Positions 37,917-49,806 of a DNA stretch of 64,000 nucleotides are shown here, piece after piece (within the stretch, counting starts at the first letter, position 1; the number at the start of each line of letters is the position of its first letter). The notes beneath the pieces are model-generated. The model saw only the letters and a program-made list of their open reading frames with translations. It was not told where the DNA came from and did no database searches. The position numbers and the translations under genes were made by a program. This DNA comes from Artocarpus heterophyllus (taxonomy: Eukaryota; Streptophyta; Magnoliopsida; Rosales; Moraceae), in NCBI GenBank assembly GCA_025403435.1, contig CM046350.1:32703346-32767345 (forward strand), in the 5' to 3' direction.

Positions 37917-37928
37917 TGGTATCAGAGC
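37917..37928 (+). other. Copy B primer-binding site
   Basis: TGGTATCAGAGC starts 2 nt after the 5' LTR. It is an intact initiator Met tRNA-type site. Confidence 0.95.
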
Positions 37929-39597
37929 TAGGTTTTTACATAAATTTAAGAGTTTGTGAACATGTTATATGTACAAATTTTGTGATCTTAATCTCTCCTA
38001 TGCTTGATTTAATTTAATAGACAGTTGGCACTCTAGGTTTCTATATATTATATATGTTGTCATGGATTATGTGGTGAATGTTTATTAATTAATTATGGTT
38101 GATTAAATTCGTTATTTAATTATTTATTTATTAATTAATTTATACCGGTTATGGTTCCTTAGAGGTTAGAATGTGTATCTAAGTTTTTTTTCATGTAATT
38201 AGATGGCAGACTATCATCTCTATCTAGGAATTATTATTTAGTTTTAAATTTTTAAAAATTTTTTAATTAAATAATTATTCAGAGAAGACGAATCTAAAAG
38301 ATTGATGATGATGCTCCTAGGTATTTCTCGAGTCTCTAATTTTATGTTTTTGAGTCGTTGAAATTAAAATTGATGAATTGCATTAAAAATTCTATTTTCT
38401 GGAATGGAGATTTCTGCTCGGTCAGCATGCCGAACCATACAGTTTGGTAGGCCGAAGGTCACAGACCGGTAGGCCAGACGTGTGGTTCGACAGGCCGTCA
38501 GTGGGACATAAATCAGGTGGCTCTACCGGCAGGCCAAACTTTCATGGGTCGGTAGGCCGATCCTCCTGGTCGGTAGGCCGATGAAGCATGACCGGCAGGC
38601 CGATCACCCAGATCGGCCTGCTGACCGAGAGCTGGAAAATTTTCAGAAAAGGTGCAATTTTTCAGTACAGTTTTAATTTTATTTTTGGGACAATTTTGAG
38701 AAAAATTAAATTTGGATATGACCGAAAATATGAAGTATTCGATTCATACGGGATTGAAGACTTGAAGATGGAATTACATGAAGGAGGATATAGCTTGAGG
38801 ATTCAATGATGAAAAATTGATAATATGTCTCGATTATTCTCTTGTAATCTTAGTTTTTTCTATTCTCTAGGATGGAGCTATAATATTACGGTTATATATT
38901 ATTTTGCTTGTAGCTTTGCTTGATTGCTTTGCTTGTCTGTATTATAATATGATTTGCCATGTATATTGATGACATGTCATATAGAATAGGAAGTGCCGCT
39001 CATATTAAAATTGTTCATGCATGATCTTAAAATAAAACCTTGATTTCAAAAGATTGAGTGGGAGAAGGTTTTTGAATAGAGAACCTAAGGCCTCCATCGT
39101 TGGTCCATAAGCATAACATGGTGGTCTCGACCCCTAGGAAGGGATTTCTATCATGTACCAGATTAGATATCTGAAAGGATAAGATATTTTAGCATGATCT
39201 ATGGTTGCACACCCCTAGGTGGTGATTATAAATCATGAATAAAATATTAAAATGATGGTTATACACTCACGTTAATTTTATTATTAACCTCCCCTATGAG
39301 CTCTGTTAATAAAATTAATGGCCAAAGAAATGATTATTAATATATGCTGGATCATACGGGTCCTGGATAGCATATATTAATCAAGAGGGGGTCCTTGTTC
39401 CTGATTGAATTTGGCATGACTCCCCTAGGAGCATGTTGAATTCTGAGTTGGGAATTATTGTTGTAAGGTTGTGATATTTTCAAGGTTTTGACACATAAAC
39501 ACATTTTTTATGATTTTTACATAATTATGTTATCTTACTAAATTATTATTATATGTTTGCTTATATTTGGTATATGATTCTTTATTGTAGATTAAAA
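37929..39597 (+). other. Copy B untranslated leader
   Basis: About 1.67 kb without a gene. It includes the inverted-repeat array at 38414-38633 and ends TTTATTGTAGATTAAAA before the gag ATG. Confidence 0.8.
38414..38633 (+). repeat. Leader inverted-repeat array with closing stem, copy B
   Basis: Eight or nine CGGTAGGCCGA/CGGCAGGCCGA-type units. CTCGGTCAGCA (38417-38427) and TGCTGACCGAG (38619-38629) are perfect 11-bp complements at the two ends. Confidence 0.8.
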
Positions 39598-40251
39598 ATG
39601 TCTAAAAATGCTTTATCATTGATACTTGACAAAAACCTATTAACCGGTGAGAACTATAATGATTGGAAACAAAACCTAGATATCGTCCTGTCTTTTGAGA
39701 AACTGAAATATGTACTGACAATCCCTTGTCCTCCTGAGCCTACGGGAGACTCAAGTAATGAGCAATTCCAAGCGTATGATCGCTGGAAAGATGCTAATGA
39801 TCAGGCCCGCTGCTATGTTATGGCTAGCATGAATAACGTGCTGCAGGCTCAACATCAGGATTATGAGACTGTGAAGCAGATCTTGGATAATCTTGAGGAT
39901 ATGTATGGAGGGCAAGCCATAACAAAGCAGCAAGAGGTGCTTTGGAAACTCTTAAACTGTAGACAGAGGCTGGGGACATCTGTAAAGGAGCACATGATGT
40001 TGGTCATGTGTTACCTCGCTGAGGCTCAAACCAATGGAGCCGACATCGATGCTGAAACTCATATGACTATGGTCTTTGAGACTTTGTCTAAGGAATTTAT
40101 TCTATTTAAAGCTACTTTTAATTTAAGCAATAGACGGGATATGACCTTGATGGAATTGATGAAACAGTTACAAGAGTTTGAACTGCTGATCAGGGAGTCT
40201 CTTGCGGGTGGTGAGGCCAATATAGTGGCTGCTTTCTGGTTCCAATCCTAA
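39598..40251 (+). pseudogene. Copia gag, copy B
   Basis: Starts MSKNALSLILDKNLLTGENY at 39598 and runs through the Gag core (WKDANDQARCYVMASM, TSVKEHMMLV). An extra T near 40232 (GCTGCTTTCTGG against GCTGCTTCTGG) shifts the frame, so gag ends at 40251 instead of reading into the zinc knuckle. An in-frame Met at 39553 is also possible. Confidence 0.85.
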
Positions 40252-43200
40252 CTCTGGGAATGGAAAGAAGCAATGGACCAAGAACAAGAAATCTTCTATT
40301 CCTACTACTACCAAGAGCAAGAAGAAGAAGAAGAAGAACCCAAAGAAGCTTAAGTGCTTCTTCTGTGGGAAGGTCGGGCATATCAAGAAGCATTGCAAGG
40401 ACTTCCTTTCCAAAGGAGGTAGGTGTGATCTTCTGTATTTAGAAACTTGTTTGGTTGAGGAATCCAGTGACATATGGGTCATAGATTCTGGTGCAACTAA
40501 TCATGTTTGTGTTTCTCTATAGGGATTCAAAGAAACGAGAAGTCTGCTGCATGAAGACTTCACACTTCGGATGGGCGATGGATCCTTGGTCTAAGCTGAA
40601 GCAGTGGGAGACGTCCATTTTTATTTTGATAATTATAGGAATTTATTTTTGCAAGATTGTTTTTATGTTCCTAAATTTAAAATGAATTTAATTTCTGCAG
40701 CTTGTTTATTTAAAGACTCCTACTTGGTTTCTTTTAATGATAAAGTGGTGATTCGTAAAAACAAATCTTTTATCTGTTCTAGATAGATGCAAAATAATCT
40801 ATAATTTATCAAACCTAAGATGGACTTATTGTTGAATGCTGAGATGAATGATAATAACTCTAAAAGACTTAAAAATTCTCACTGTAATAAGACTTATCTT
40901 TGGCATTTGTGCCTTGGTCATATTAACCTGAATAGGATTCAAAGGTTGGTAAGGGATGAACCTTTGAGTCACTTAAAGGTGGAATCTATACCTCAATGTG
41001 AATCTTGTTCGGAGGGTAAAATGACCAAAAGAGCATTCGGGTCTAAGGGCAATAGGCTTGAAGGGGTTCTAGAACTTGTGCATAGTGATGTTTGTGGACC
41101 CATGAACATCCGGGCACGAGGAGGGTATGAGTACTTTGTCACTTTTATTGACGATTACTCAAGATATGGGTATGTGTACTTGATGCACCATAAAAGCAAA
41201 ACTTTTGACAAGTTCAGGGAGTTTCGGGCTAAAGTTGAAAAGCAATTGGGTAGACCCATGAAGGCACTTCGATCAGATCAAGGTGGGGAATACCATTCTG
41301 ATAAGTTCTTGGAACACTTATTAGAGAATGGGAATTTATCCCATGTGACTGCGTCAGGCACTCCGCAACAGAATGGTATAGCAGAGAGAAGAAATAGGAT
41401 TTTGTTGGACATGATTAGGTCCATGATGAGTTATTCATCATTGCCTTTATCCTTTTGGGGATATGCACTACAAACCGCATGTTATCTTTTGAACAATGTA
41501 CCTTCAAAATCGGTCCCTAAAACTCCTCATGAGTTGTGGACGAGTAGGAAGACATCCTTAAACTATATTCGCATATGGGGATGTCTAGCTCATGTCCTGT
41601 TTAAGGATCCGAATAAGTTGGAAGCACGTTCGAAAGTTTACGTGTTTATAGGATATCTAAAGTGAGTTATTTTTATAACCCAAAGGAAAATAAAGTCGTG
41701 GTTTCAACTAATGTAACTTTCCTTAAGGAGAGTTACATGAATGACTTTAAACCTCGAAGTAAAGTGGTGCTTGAGGAGTTAAGGAGTGATCCGGTCACTC
41801 CGAAGGTTCGAACGAAATCGTTCCAATCAGTGTAGAAAAACCAAACAAACCTGAACAACAACTTTAGGGGCTTCGGCGTAGTAGGAGGATCAGGTGTCAA
41901 CCTAAGAGGTATATGTTCAATGGGGAGGTCTTCTTGGTTGAACTAGATAAACATGACAAGGATCCTTATACTTATGTAGAAGCTATGGAAGATGTTATTC
42001 AAAACTCTAGACAGAGGCAATGAACACAGAGATGAAGTCTATGGAGACTAATCAGGTCTGGGAGCTTATGGATCTTCCCGAAGGGGTAAAACCCATAGGG
42101 TGTATGTGGATCTACAAGAGGAAAAGAGGAGTGGATGGAAAGGTCGAAACCTTTAAGGCTAGACTAGTAGCTAGGGTTATACGCAAAAGAAAGGAATCGA
42201 TTATGAGGAAACCTTTTTGCCTATAGCCATGCTTAAGTCCATCTGGATTCTCTTGTCCATAGCTGCTGCTCTCGACTACGAGATTTGGCAGATGGATGTC
42301 AAGATGACTTTTTTTGAATGGCTATCTTGATGAGTCCATTTATATGGAATAACCAGATGGGTTCAAGGTCACGGGTCAAGAGGGTAAGGTTTGTAAGCTG
42401 CTGAAGTCAATTTATGGACTTAAGCAGGCTTCTCGTACTTCGAACATAAGATTTGATCAAGTGATCAAGACTTATGGGTTCTCACAATATGTGAATGAAC
42501 CATGTGTTTACAAACACATTAAGGATGGAAGGTGGTTTTTTCTACTGCTCTATGTAGATGACATTCTGCTTAATTAATTGACAATGACATTGGGGCATTG
42601 TCATCAGTCAAATTATGGTTGACCAAGCAGTTTGACATGAAGGACTTGGGTGAAGCTAATTTTGTTCTTGGTATCTAGATCTTTCAGGATAGGAAGAACA
42701 AAATGATAGCTTTGTCCCAGGTAGGGTACATAGATAAAATTCTCAAGAGGTTTGCAATACAGGATTCCAAAAAAGGTGGGCAACCATCTAGGTCTAAAAT
42801 TACTCTTTCTAAGAAAGATTCTCCAAAGTCTTATGAAGAAAGAGAATACATGAAGAAGGTGCCTTATACTTCAGCAGTGGGTAGTCTCATGTATGCCATG
42901 CTTTACACACAACTGGATATTAGCTATGTGGTCGGGATTGTAAGTTGATTTCAGGCAGATTCAGGACCGAACCATTGGGTTGCTGTAAATCATATTTTCA
43001 AGTACTTGAGAAGGACTCGAGGGTATATGCTTGTATATTCGGGTGATGACCTGACTCCTCTAGGATATACTGATTCGGATATTCAATCCTGTCTAGATTC
43101 TAGGAAATCAACTTTGGGTTTTGTGTTTACTCTGGGCGGCGGTGCCATTAGTTGGAGAAGTGCTAAGGAATATTGCACTTTAGATTCAATGATGGAGGCC

Positions 43201-43545
43201 GAGTATGTGGCAGCTAGTGATGCTTCGAAAGAAGCAGTGTGGCTCCACAAGTTCCTTGGGGATCTTGAGGTTGTTCATGTTATGGATAAGGCGGTATCAC
43301 TGTACTGTGATAACAATGTGGTGGTAGCTAATATTAAGGAACCAAGATTTCACAAGAAGAGTAAGCATATTGATCGAAAGTATCATGTGATAAAGGGCTT
43401 CGTTGAGGGCGGGCATGTCGCGGTGTGCAAGATCGCGTCAGAGGACAATTTAGCTTATCCATTTACGAAGACACTTACTAGGAGAGTCTTCGAGAGGCAT
43501 GTGGAAGCTATGGGGATGCGAGTTTTGTCATATTTACTCACTTAG
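40252..43545 (+). pseudogene. Copia pol, copy B, broken
   Basis: Remains of the zinc knuckle ([14 protein letters not shown], near 40350), protease [10 protein letters not shown] (near 40480), and integrase 40820-41665 with [31 protein letters not shown] and GIAERRNR. Reverse transcriptase has LYVDD near 42550, followed by an inserted base run. The RNase H end (43006-43545) has YTSDI-like [19 protein letters not shown] and HIDRKYH. Stops include TAG at 41865-41867 and 42676-42678. No full product can be made. Confidence 0.88.
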
Positions 43546-43559
43546 TGCAAGTGGGAGAC
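43545..43559 (+). other. Copy B polypurine tract
   Basis: GTGCAAGTGGGAGAC abuts the 3' LTR; it begins at the pol stop codon and differs from copy A by the last base. Confidence 0.8.
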
Positions 43560-45565
43560 TGTTAGACATGTATGCCCTAAGGAGTAAAAATGTAATAAGT
43601 TTTTGGAGACATTTTTATCAATAAAGAATTTATTTATTATTTATATACCAAATCTTGTCCTCTTTAAGTTCATATTTGTTGAATGTATGTTAAGCAAACA
43701 ATAGTCTGAGACTGTCAATCTAAACCTTAAGAATTGGGCATATGGTGGACAGATTATGCGGAAGACATGATCCTTAAGGTGATGGTCTAAATCATACGAT
43801 CCGCAATCAAGGGAATAAAGTTGGGCAGTTTATTCAAGCAAATATTGTTATGTTGTCTATATCCCTTTAGGGAGATGGTTTGTCTTGACCATCAAAGATG
43901 GACTCCGTGAATAGAAACATTAGCACGTTGTCATAGGTGACGATGTGTTGGATCGGGACATAAAGTGAATTGATTTGGATTAATAATTCTGTCTCGGCAA
44001 ATCGATTCACTTTAGACAATCATTTGTGTTGTATCTTAATCTTGAGATAAATAGTGGGCCCGTTGTCTTGACTTGTGTCTATTGATGTACCAAAGGGTGA
44101 CACCCACATCTTAATAGTGGTATGCATGCCGGTATGTTGGAGGCATGACTCTTGATGGTGTAGACTTGTTATTCATCGATATGGAATCCATAGCTCCTCT
44201 TTAGGAGTAATGACATCCTCTTATATGCGTTATCCTATAATTTGAAAACTGGAGCACTTAACCATTTGGATACATAGGTGTAACCGAATGGTATACTGTC
44301 TTTGGAGTAAGTTTTCTAATGGTGAGATGATAGAATGTAAGATAAAAATAATCGGGAAGGTAAGACAGAACTTGTCCTTAAGCCGATTATGGATTATCAT
44401 ATGGGGATGCGATACATTATGATATGTCATGAAGACTTGGCTATACGGGCTTCGTAATTCTATGTAGTTTAAGAGTGCAGCTCCAAGCTTTTTAGTGGAG
44501 TAGCATTGGAGTTGATAATTATGAAATGTATATCTAGGATATTGGGTTTCATAATTATCGGGAGCTTGAACCTATATAGGTCCATTTGGTCCCATTTGCT
44601 TGCTCACAACATCCTGTAACGACACGGTGCTTTTCCAATAATTGGTGACTTATATCGGATTTATCAAATTGGTTAAATTTGAAGAATTAAATAATTTATG
44701 TCTGTTTATCGGTTGAATTAATTTTGTAATAAAATTAATTTAAGATAAACTTGTTGAATTATTGGGATCGGATAATTCTTGCTGTTTATCGTTGATTTAA
44801 TTTTGGATAAATTAGGTCAAGATAAACTTGTAGAATTATTGGGAATTAATTTATTTTCTTAGAGATTATCTAGATAAAGTTGTTTTGATCAGATAACTTC
44901 TCTATTGGGTTATTTAAATTAAAACTAAGACTTTATCTTATAGAATCTTGGGTGAAAATAAAGATTCGCGAGATTTTTTATTCGGCAGTTAGCTAGCCGA
45001 TGAGACCTGTTCGGCCTGCGATCAGGTGGTTCGGCCTGCCAATCAACGAAGGATAACATCACGCGTTTTCCCGTGGATCTCATCAGATATTGATTTGAAT
45101 TTGATTCTGATCTAGTTTTTGAGACTTAATCTGATAAGGACTGACCCTAGGACCAATCTCTATAAATAGGGAGTGATTGTCACAAGTTACTGAGACCAAT
45201 TGAGAGATTAAGAGTGATGCTCTACTAAGTGAGAATCTGAAAAACTCCTTGAGAGCTTTTGTTCACAAATCATGAACACTTGCTTTGGGTTCTCTCGATT
45301 AGTTGGAAGGAGAGTCACCGGTGGAAGAGCTCTACGTGTGAGCCCACACTCACTCCGGTCGTGGATAGAGAATAGCAAAGAAGACCAGTTGGTTGAGGGT
45401 CTTCTGGAAAGTTATTTCTCTTCACAGATTACGGAAGTTCTTCGACACACAAAGGTTAGTAAGATCTGGTTAATTTATACATATAGCATGTCAAACTTGT
45501 GTTTTAAAAATTACTATGATATTAAATTTTTTTAAAAAATTCCGCTGCGTACTCTTTTTCCAACA
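43560..45565 (+). repeat. Copy B 3' LTR
   Basis: TGTTAGACATGTATG...TTTTTCCAACA. TATAAATA at 45161-45168, donor-like AAAGGTTAGT near 45459, and an inverted-repeat array at 44981-45050. The array has more units than the 5' LTR. Confidence 0.93.
44981..45050. repeat. Inverted-repeat array in copy B 3' LTR
   Basis: About four mutated units (TTCGGCAGTTAGC, TTCGGCCTGCGATC, TTCGGCCTGCCAATC and a GCCGATGAG half). Confidence 0.75.
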
Positions 45566-45570
45566 TAAGA

Positions 45571-46125
45571 CTGATGATTTTGATTAAGAGTTCATTGTTC
45601 TTTTTGCCACTAAAATGGATGAAATAAGTTCGGAATATTTCTTAAAACCTCATAACTTATATTGTTGCTGTAAGGTTATGTGGGTGCATGGAATGTGGAG
45701 GAAATCTTTTCCACTATTTGCTCCATCAGTAAGTAATTCCCCAAAAAATTTCAATTGTAAAACTATTTTGAACATGACTAAATTATAATCATTGAATTTC
45801 TTAAATCTTGGAAACACAAAGCATTCTATTCATCACAAGTAGTGGAAAGTATAACTTCCTTTTAGTGATCTCTTTCTTTAAGATCCTTCCATGATGCACT
45901 TGGATCTTTCACAATGAGATAGTTGTATTTTAAAACTTTATCAAGGTGTCTACAAAGAAAAATCATCAGATTTGCCTTATCTTGTGATTATGTGATATTG
46001 CCCTTTTTGATTGTCTTCGAGAGACCCATTGACTCAAGATGCATTTTTACATTAAGAATCCAAGGCGTATAATTCTTTTCCATGATATCCAAAGCAATTT
46101 TCTCAGGCTTCACAAGGTTTGACAT
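45571..46125 (-). pseudogene. Element Y gag, broken
   Basis: Read from ATG at 46125: MSNLVKPEKIALDIMEKNYT, then WILNVKMHLESMGL, DKANLMIFLCRHLDKVLKYNYL and KDPSASWKDLKERDH, then stops. This is a copia Gag of the type seen in short-LTR plant elements. After several further frame breaks GFKKYSELISSILVAKR is readable near 45620, where copy B interrupts it. Confidence 0.8.
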
Positions 46126-46656
46126 AGTGATAAATATAACAAAATACAATCATAATTAGAATTACAATTTTATTTATTTAAAACATAAATAGTACAAACA
46201 TTGCATGCCAACATAATAACAATTAACAAAAGAGGAAAAATAAAGAATGTGATAAATACAAATAACAAATTAATTATATGGGAGAATATTCTCCAATAAT
46301 AAGAAGAATAACAAGCTCTATGAAGAGAGCAATTATGATCATTAAGAACGGATTAATTATTTTGTGAAAATTATAAGTATAGGCAATTTCTAGTGAGAAG
46401 ATAGGATATTGAGGAGGCTAAGAAGTGATATGTAAGAGTTAAGAATTTACTAATTTACAGAACAAAACTAGCATTATTTAGCTATTTTTTATTGTTGGAA
46501 TAGTGTTATGGCTGTTTGGAATAGTATAAACATGGTATTACCCTTGATTAGTATTTTAAGAAAAATACAAACTTGTAGATAGTAACAGTATCATATAAAC
46601 GAATACATAGACAATAGTCACTTGTAATAAAATTTAAGATAAACAAGGAGTTTAGA

Positions 46657-46660
<4 letters not shown>

Positions 46661-46696
<36 letters not shown>
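46661..46696. repeat. (TA)18 microsatellite
   Basis: Perfect TA run in the leader of element Y. Confidence 0.95.
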
Positions 46697-46697
<1 letters not shown>

Positions 46698-46742
46698 GGA
46701 AATAATAATATGCATATGTAGAACAACAACACACTATCAATA

Positions 46743-47022
46743 GATAGGAGGCTTGACTTTCTATATTGAATAAAAACAATTAATATGTAGGAGGTTTAAC
46801 CTAATTAATATGTAGGAGGCTTAATCTTCTATATTGAACAAAAATAAAAGCAATTAGTAAGTAGGAGGCTTAACCTTCCATACTGAACATAAATAGAAGC
46901 AATAAATGAGTAGGAGATTTAGCCTTCAATAAGTAAAAGAAATTAAGAAGTAGGAGGCTTAGCCTTCCATTAAAAATAGAAGCACAAATAATTAACAAGT
47001 AGGAGGCATGGCCATCCATATT
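46743..47022 (-). repeat. Imperfect tandem array with AGGCTTAGCCT core
   Basis: Seven or eight units of about 30-50 bp, each with GTAGGAGGCTTARCCTTCYAT and then an A-rich spacer. Each core holds the small inverted repeat AGGCT-T-AGCCT, most complete near 46955-46965. It lies between the 5' LTR and gag of element Y. Confidence 0.8.
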
Positions 47023-47111
47023 GAAGAGACTAATTTAGTTAAATGATATGCGTTTATTTTTACTTACTAGATATGGAAAGTCGCTTTGGAACTAACTGTT
47101 CATGCCGATAA

Positions 47112-47429
47112 TGCGTTATGAAAACTAAGAAATGCAAGAGTAAATTTATGAAAACTAAAAGAATTTTAGATAGAATTCTAAGGGAGAAAAAGTAGAGAGA
47201 GAATCTCTTGCTTAATATAAAGGAGAAGTGTGTTATGAATGAGTAAGAGAAGGGGTATTTATAGAAAAATTTACTGCACTAATTGCTGGTACTATTTACG
47301 TATAACATCAACGCTTACATTATCAGTTATTACTATTACCTGAGATCCTTATCTTCACAAAATTTTTTGGTGGACAAGCATCCTTCTTTGATAAGTTCTA
47401 GCATATCCTTCTTGAACAATTTTATAACA
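47112..47429 (-). repeat. Element Y 5' LTR
   Basis: Plus strand TGCGTTATGAAAACTAAG...TTTATAACA, an imperfect match to 31356-31657 along its length. GATTA follows at 47430-47434, matching the far flank. Confidence 0.82.
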
Positions 47430-47434
47430 GATTA

Positions 47435-49050
47435 ATAATACATAGTACTTCAAAACCTATGTTACTATATGCTTAAAACCTATAGTATAAAGTCATTTTG
47501 AACTCCGTCACCCTCCATTCCCTTCTCTAATTCCTCCTATTGAATAAATATAAGTCTTAAAATCCATCCACTAATTATCTTACCCCTACACCTCTTTATA
47601 CATTTATCTCCAACCAAACATGTCCTTAGAAAAATTAGGTTTCCAATTGAAAGTACTTTGTGTATATTTTTTTTCTCAAAGACTTTTTTTTTGCTTGGTA
47701 TTTACACTATAAGTAAGCTCTATGAACTGCTTTTCCTTGTCTTCTTAAAAAAGGAGTCGCAATCAAGTGTAATACTAGCTTATTCATATGGTAAAAGCTA
47801 GATTTTGCCTGAGTGTATATGCATGTCGTCCCCATGAGTCATAGCTGCACCCTCTCATAAAAAAATGAGCCTCACTTTGAGTCCTATAGTTAGGGTCCAT
47901 TCTTTATGAGAGGATGGGCTACAACTCCATAGGTTATAAAAACATTTTCACAGAAGAGTAGCATTGAATAATAGCACTAGCATCTTGTTTTCAATCAAGT
48001 TGCGCATTTTTAGTTATTTCATAATTAAATAAACACAAAAGCAAAAGGAGAGGTCCCTTTAGTCTAGCGTCGAATATACAGGAGAGTGGCTAAATTATAC
48101 ATCCTTGATCCAACAAATTATCTAAAAATATTTGGAAGAAGAGGGAAGAGAGATAGAAGGATATGACAACAAAGGCTAGACCTCTATTTTGCAGAACATC
48201 ACACATGTGACCCGACAACTTTATGTATATTGCATGAACATCATGGAAGGACCAGAATCACTTTGGTCCTTTTCGGAACGCAATAAATTGACCATCACCG
48301 TTATTCCTTCTCTCTTCTCTCTATTCGTTAGTGATGAAAGGATTAGAATATGTCCTTTCGAGCGTTGTCGTGGCAGTTTGGTGGGAGACTCAACTCCACC
48401 ATTCCTTTTATAAACGCGAAAATAGAAGTGAAAATTAAACATGAAAATAAAAAAAAAGAAGGCAAAGATGATTGGTTAAAATTTGTGAGAAGGTTAAATA
48501 CACCAAAATAGTTTTGGAGATTGTTTAAGATCATTTTGTTGTGAGTTAGCAAATGGTGCTAAATTAATAGGTTAGTATACATATATTAATTAGCCAATGG
48601 TATAAGGTATGTTCATATCTCCTTTTTACTGATCCCTCGTACATAGCCGTTAGATTGCACCAAATTACAAAATACAATGTAGTTTTCATTTAGCAGAGCT
48701 GACACATCTCAAGGATCATTTTAGTGATAATTAGCACTTTGTTTTTGCTTATTGGAGTTTGCGTTTTTTTTTTTGGCCACTTGGACAACTAAATGAAAGA
48801 AAAATTTTGTGACGAAATATCATCATATCTCGTCCCTCCCTTTGTTTCCTCTATTAGACGTGAGCCATACGACTCTTTGCGGAGCAAGAGGTGAGGAAGT
48901 GCGGAGCCAAGGTGTATTTTGGTCCTTGTTTAAACTAGCAGTGAATTTGGGCACCCACAGCTTCAATTGAAAAACTCGTTGGACCTAGCAGATTGTGACA
49001 TCGTTAGAGCTAAAAGATGAGACCTTGCATTGCGGTTGTCGGTTGGGTCA
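47435..49050. other. Intergenic DNA
   Basis: No gene recognised. Frames on both strands near 48189-48442 have no motif I know. AT-rich with poly-T runs; it ends at an assembly gap. Confidence 0.5.
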
Positions 49051-49150
49051 NNNNNNNNNNNNNNNNNNNNNNNNNNNNNNNNNNNNNNNNNNNNNNNNNN
49101 NNNNNNNNNNNNNNNNNNNNNNNNNNNNNNNNNNNNNNNNNNNNNNNNNN
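49051..49150. other. Assembly gap (100 N)
   Basis: Exactly 100 Ns, the usual placeholder for a gap of unknown size. Sequence resumes in the middle of a copia LTR, so the LTR start and any target duplication of the composite element are hidden. Confidence 0.98.
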
Positions 49151-49792
49151 AATCTCGGGTGGAAAATAAAAGATTCGCGGAGATTTTTTCTCGGCAGTTC
49201 GGCCTGCCGATGACGTTCGGCCTGCCGAACTGGCCAGTTCGGCCTGCCATCAGTGTTCGGCATGCCGACAGCGACAGATGATTACGCGTTTTCACGCGTA
49301 TCTTATCAGATATTGATCCGAACTTGATTCTGTTTCGATTTTTGAGACCTAATCTGATATGGACTGACCCCAAGGACCAATAGGTATAAAAAGGGAGTGA
49401 GTCTAATGATTTACTCAGATCAATAGAGATCAATTAAGAGATTAAGAGGATACTCTTTTAGTGAGCATCTGAAACTCCTTGAGAAGCTTTTGTTCACAAA
49501 TCACGAACACTAGCTTTGGGTTCATCTCTATTGGTTGGAGGAGAGTCACTAGTGAAAGAGCTGTACGTGTGACCTACACTCACTCCGGTTGTGGATAGAG
49601 AATAGCAAAGATAGACCAGTTGGTGAGGCTCTTCTAGAACTTTGCTTCTCTACACAGGCTGCGGAGGTTCTTCACAAAAGGTTAGTAAGATCTGTCTAAT
49701 TTATACATATAGCACGACAAACTTGTGTTTTTGGAAACTACTCTGATGAAAAATTTTTTTAAAATTCTGCTGCGCACCTTTGTTTTCCAACA
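49151..49792 (+). repeat. 5' LTR fragment of copy C
   Basis: Starts at the gap with AATCTCGGGTGG and ends TTTTCCAACA. Inverted-repeat array at 49191-49272, TATAAAAAG near 49385, donor-like AAAGGTTAGT at 49677-49686. It follows copy A's LTR closely around the array and TATA box. Confidence 0.88.
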
Positions 49793-49794
49793 AT

Positions 49795-49806
49795 TGGAAT
49801 CAGAGA
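49795..49806 (+). other. Copy C primer-binding site, mutated
   Basis: TGGAATCAGAGA differs at two positions from TGGTATCAGAGC and is at the correct 2-nt spacing from the LTR. Confidence 0.8.

Larger units (their letters stand above)
35925..45565 (+). mobile_element. Copia retrotransposon copy B, full-length but defective
   Basis: 9641 bp with two LTRs (1990 and 2006 bp), primer site, leader, gag, pol and polypurine tract. It is flanked by TAAGA at 35920-35924 and 45566-45570 and sits inside element Y. Same family as copy A, but the LTR pair is visibly more diverged and pol has many stops and frameshifts, so it is older. Confidence 0.95.
46126..47111 (-). other. Element Y leader region
   Basis: Nearly 1 kb between the LTR and gag. 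It holds a (TA)18 microsatellite and the AGGCTTAGCCT tandem array. No gene is seen. Confidence 0.7.
31356..47429 (-). mobile_element. Old copia retrotransposon Y, split by copy B
   Basis: LTRs of 302 bp (31356-31657) and 318 bp (47112-47429), flanked by GATTA at 31351-31355 and 47430-47434. Without copy B (35925-45565 plus one TAAGA) it is about 6.4 kb. Gag, protease, integrase, RT and RNase H remains are all present in order on the minus strand, but broken. It is a different copia lineage from A-D: shorter LTRs and a different polyprotein, with the linker APAWIEVPKGQ. The LTRs differ at many positions, so it is old. The primer site next to the 47112 LTR end is degraded. Confidence 0.88.

Noticed and set aside
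47090..47111. Primer-binding site of element Y
   Set aside because: The sequence inside the LTR end (TTATCGGCATGA in element sense) does not match the Met-tRNA type well enough to call.
48189..48442. Short frames on both strands
   Set aside because: About 70 residues each, overlapping, with no family resemblance.
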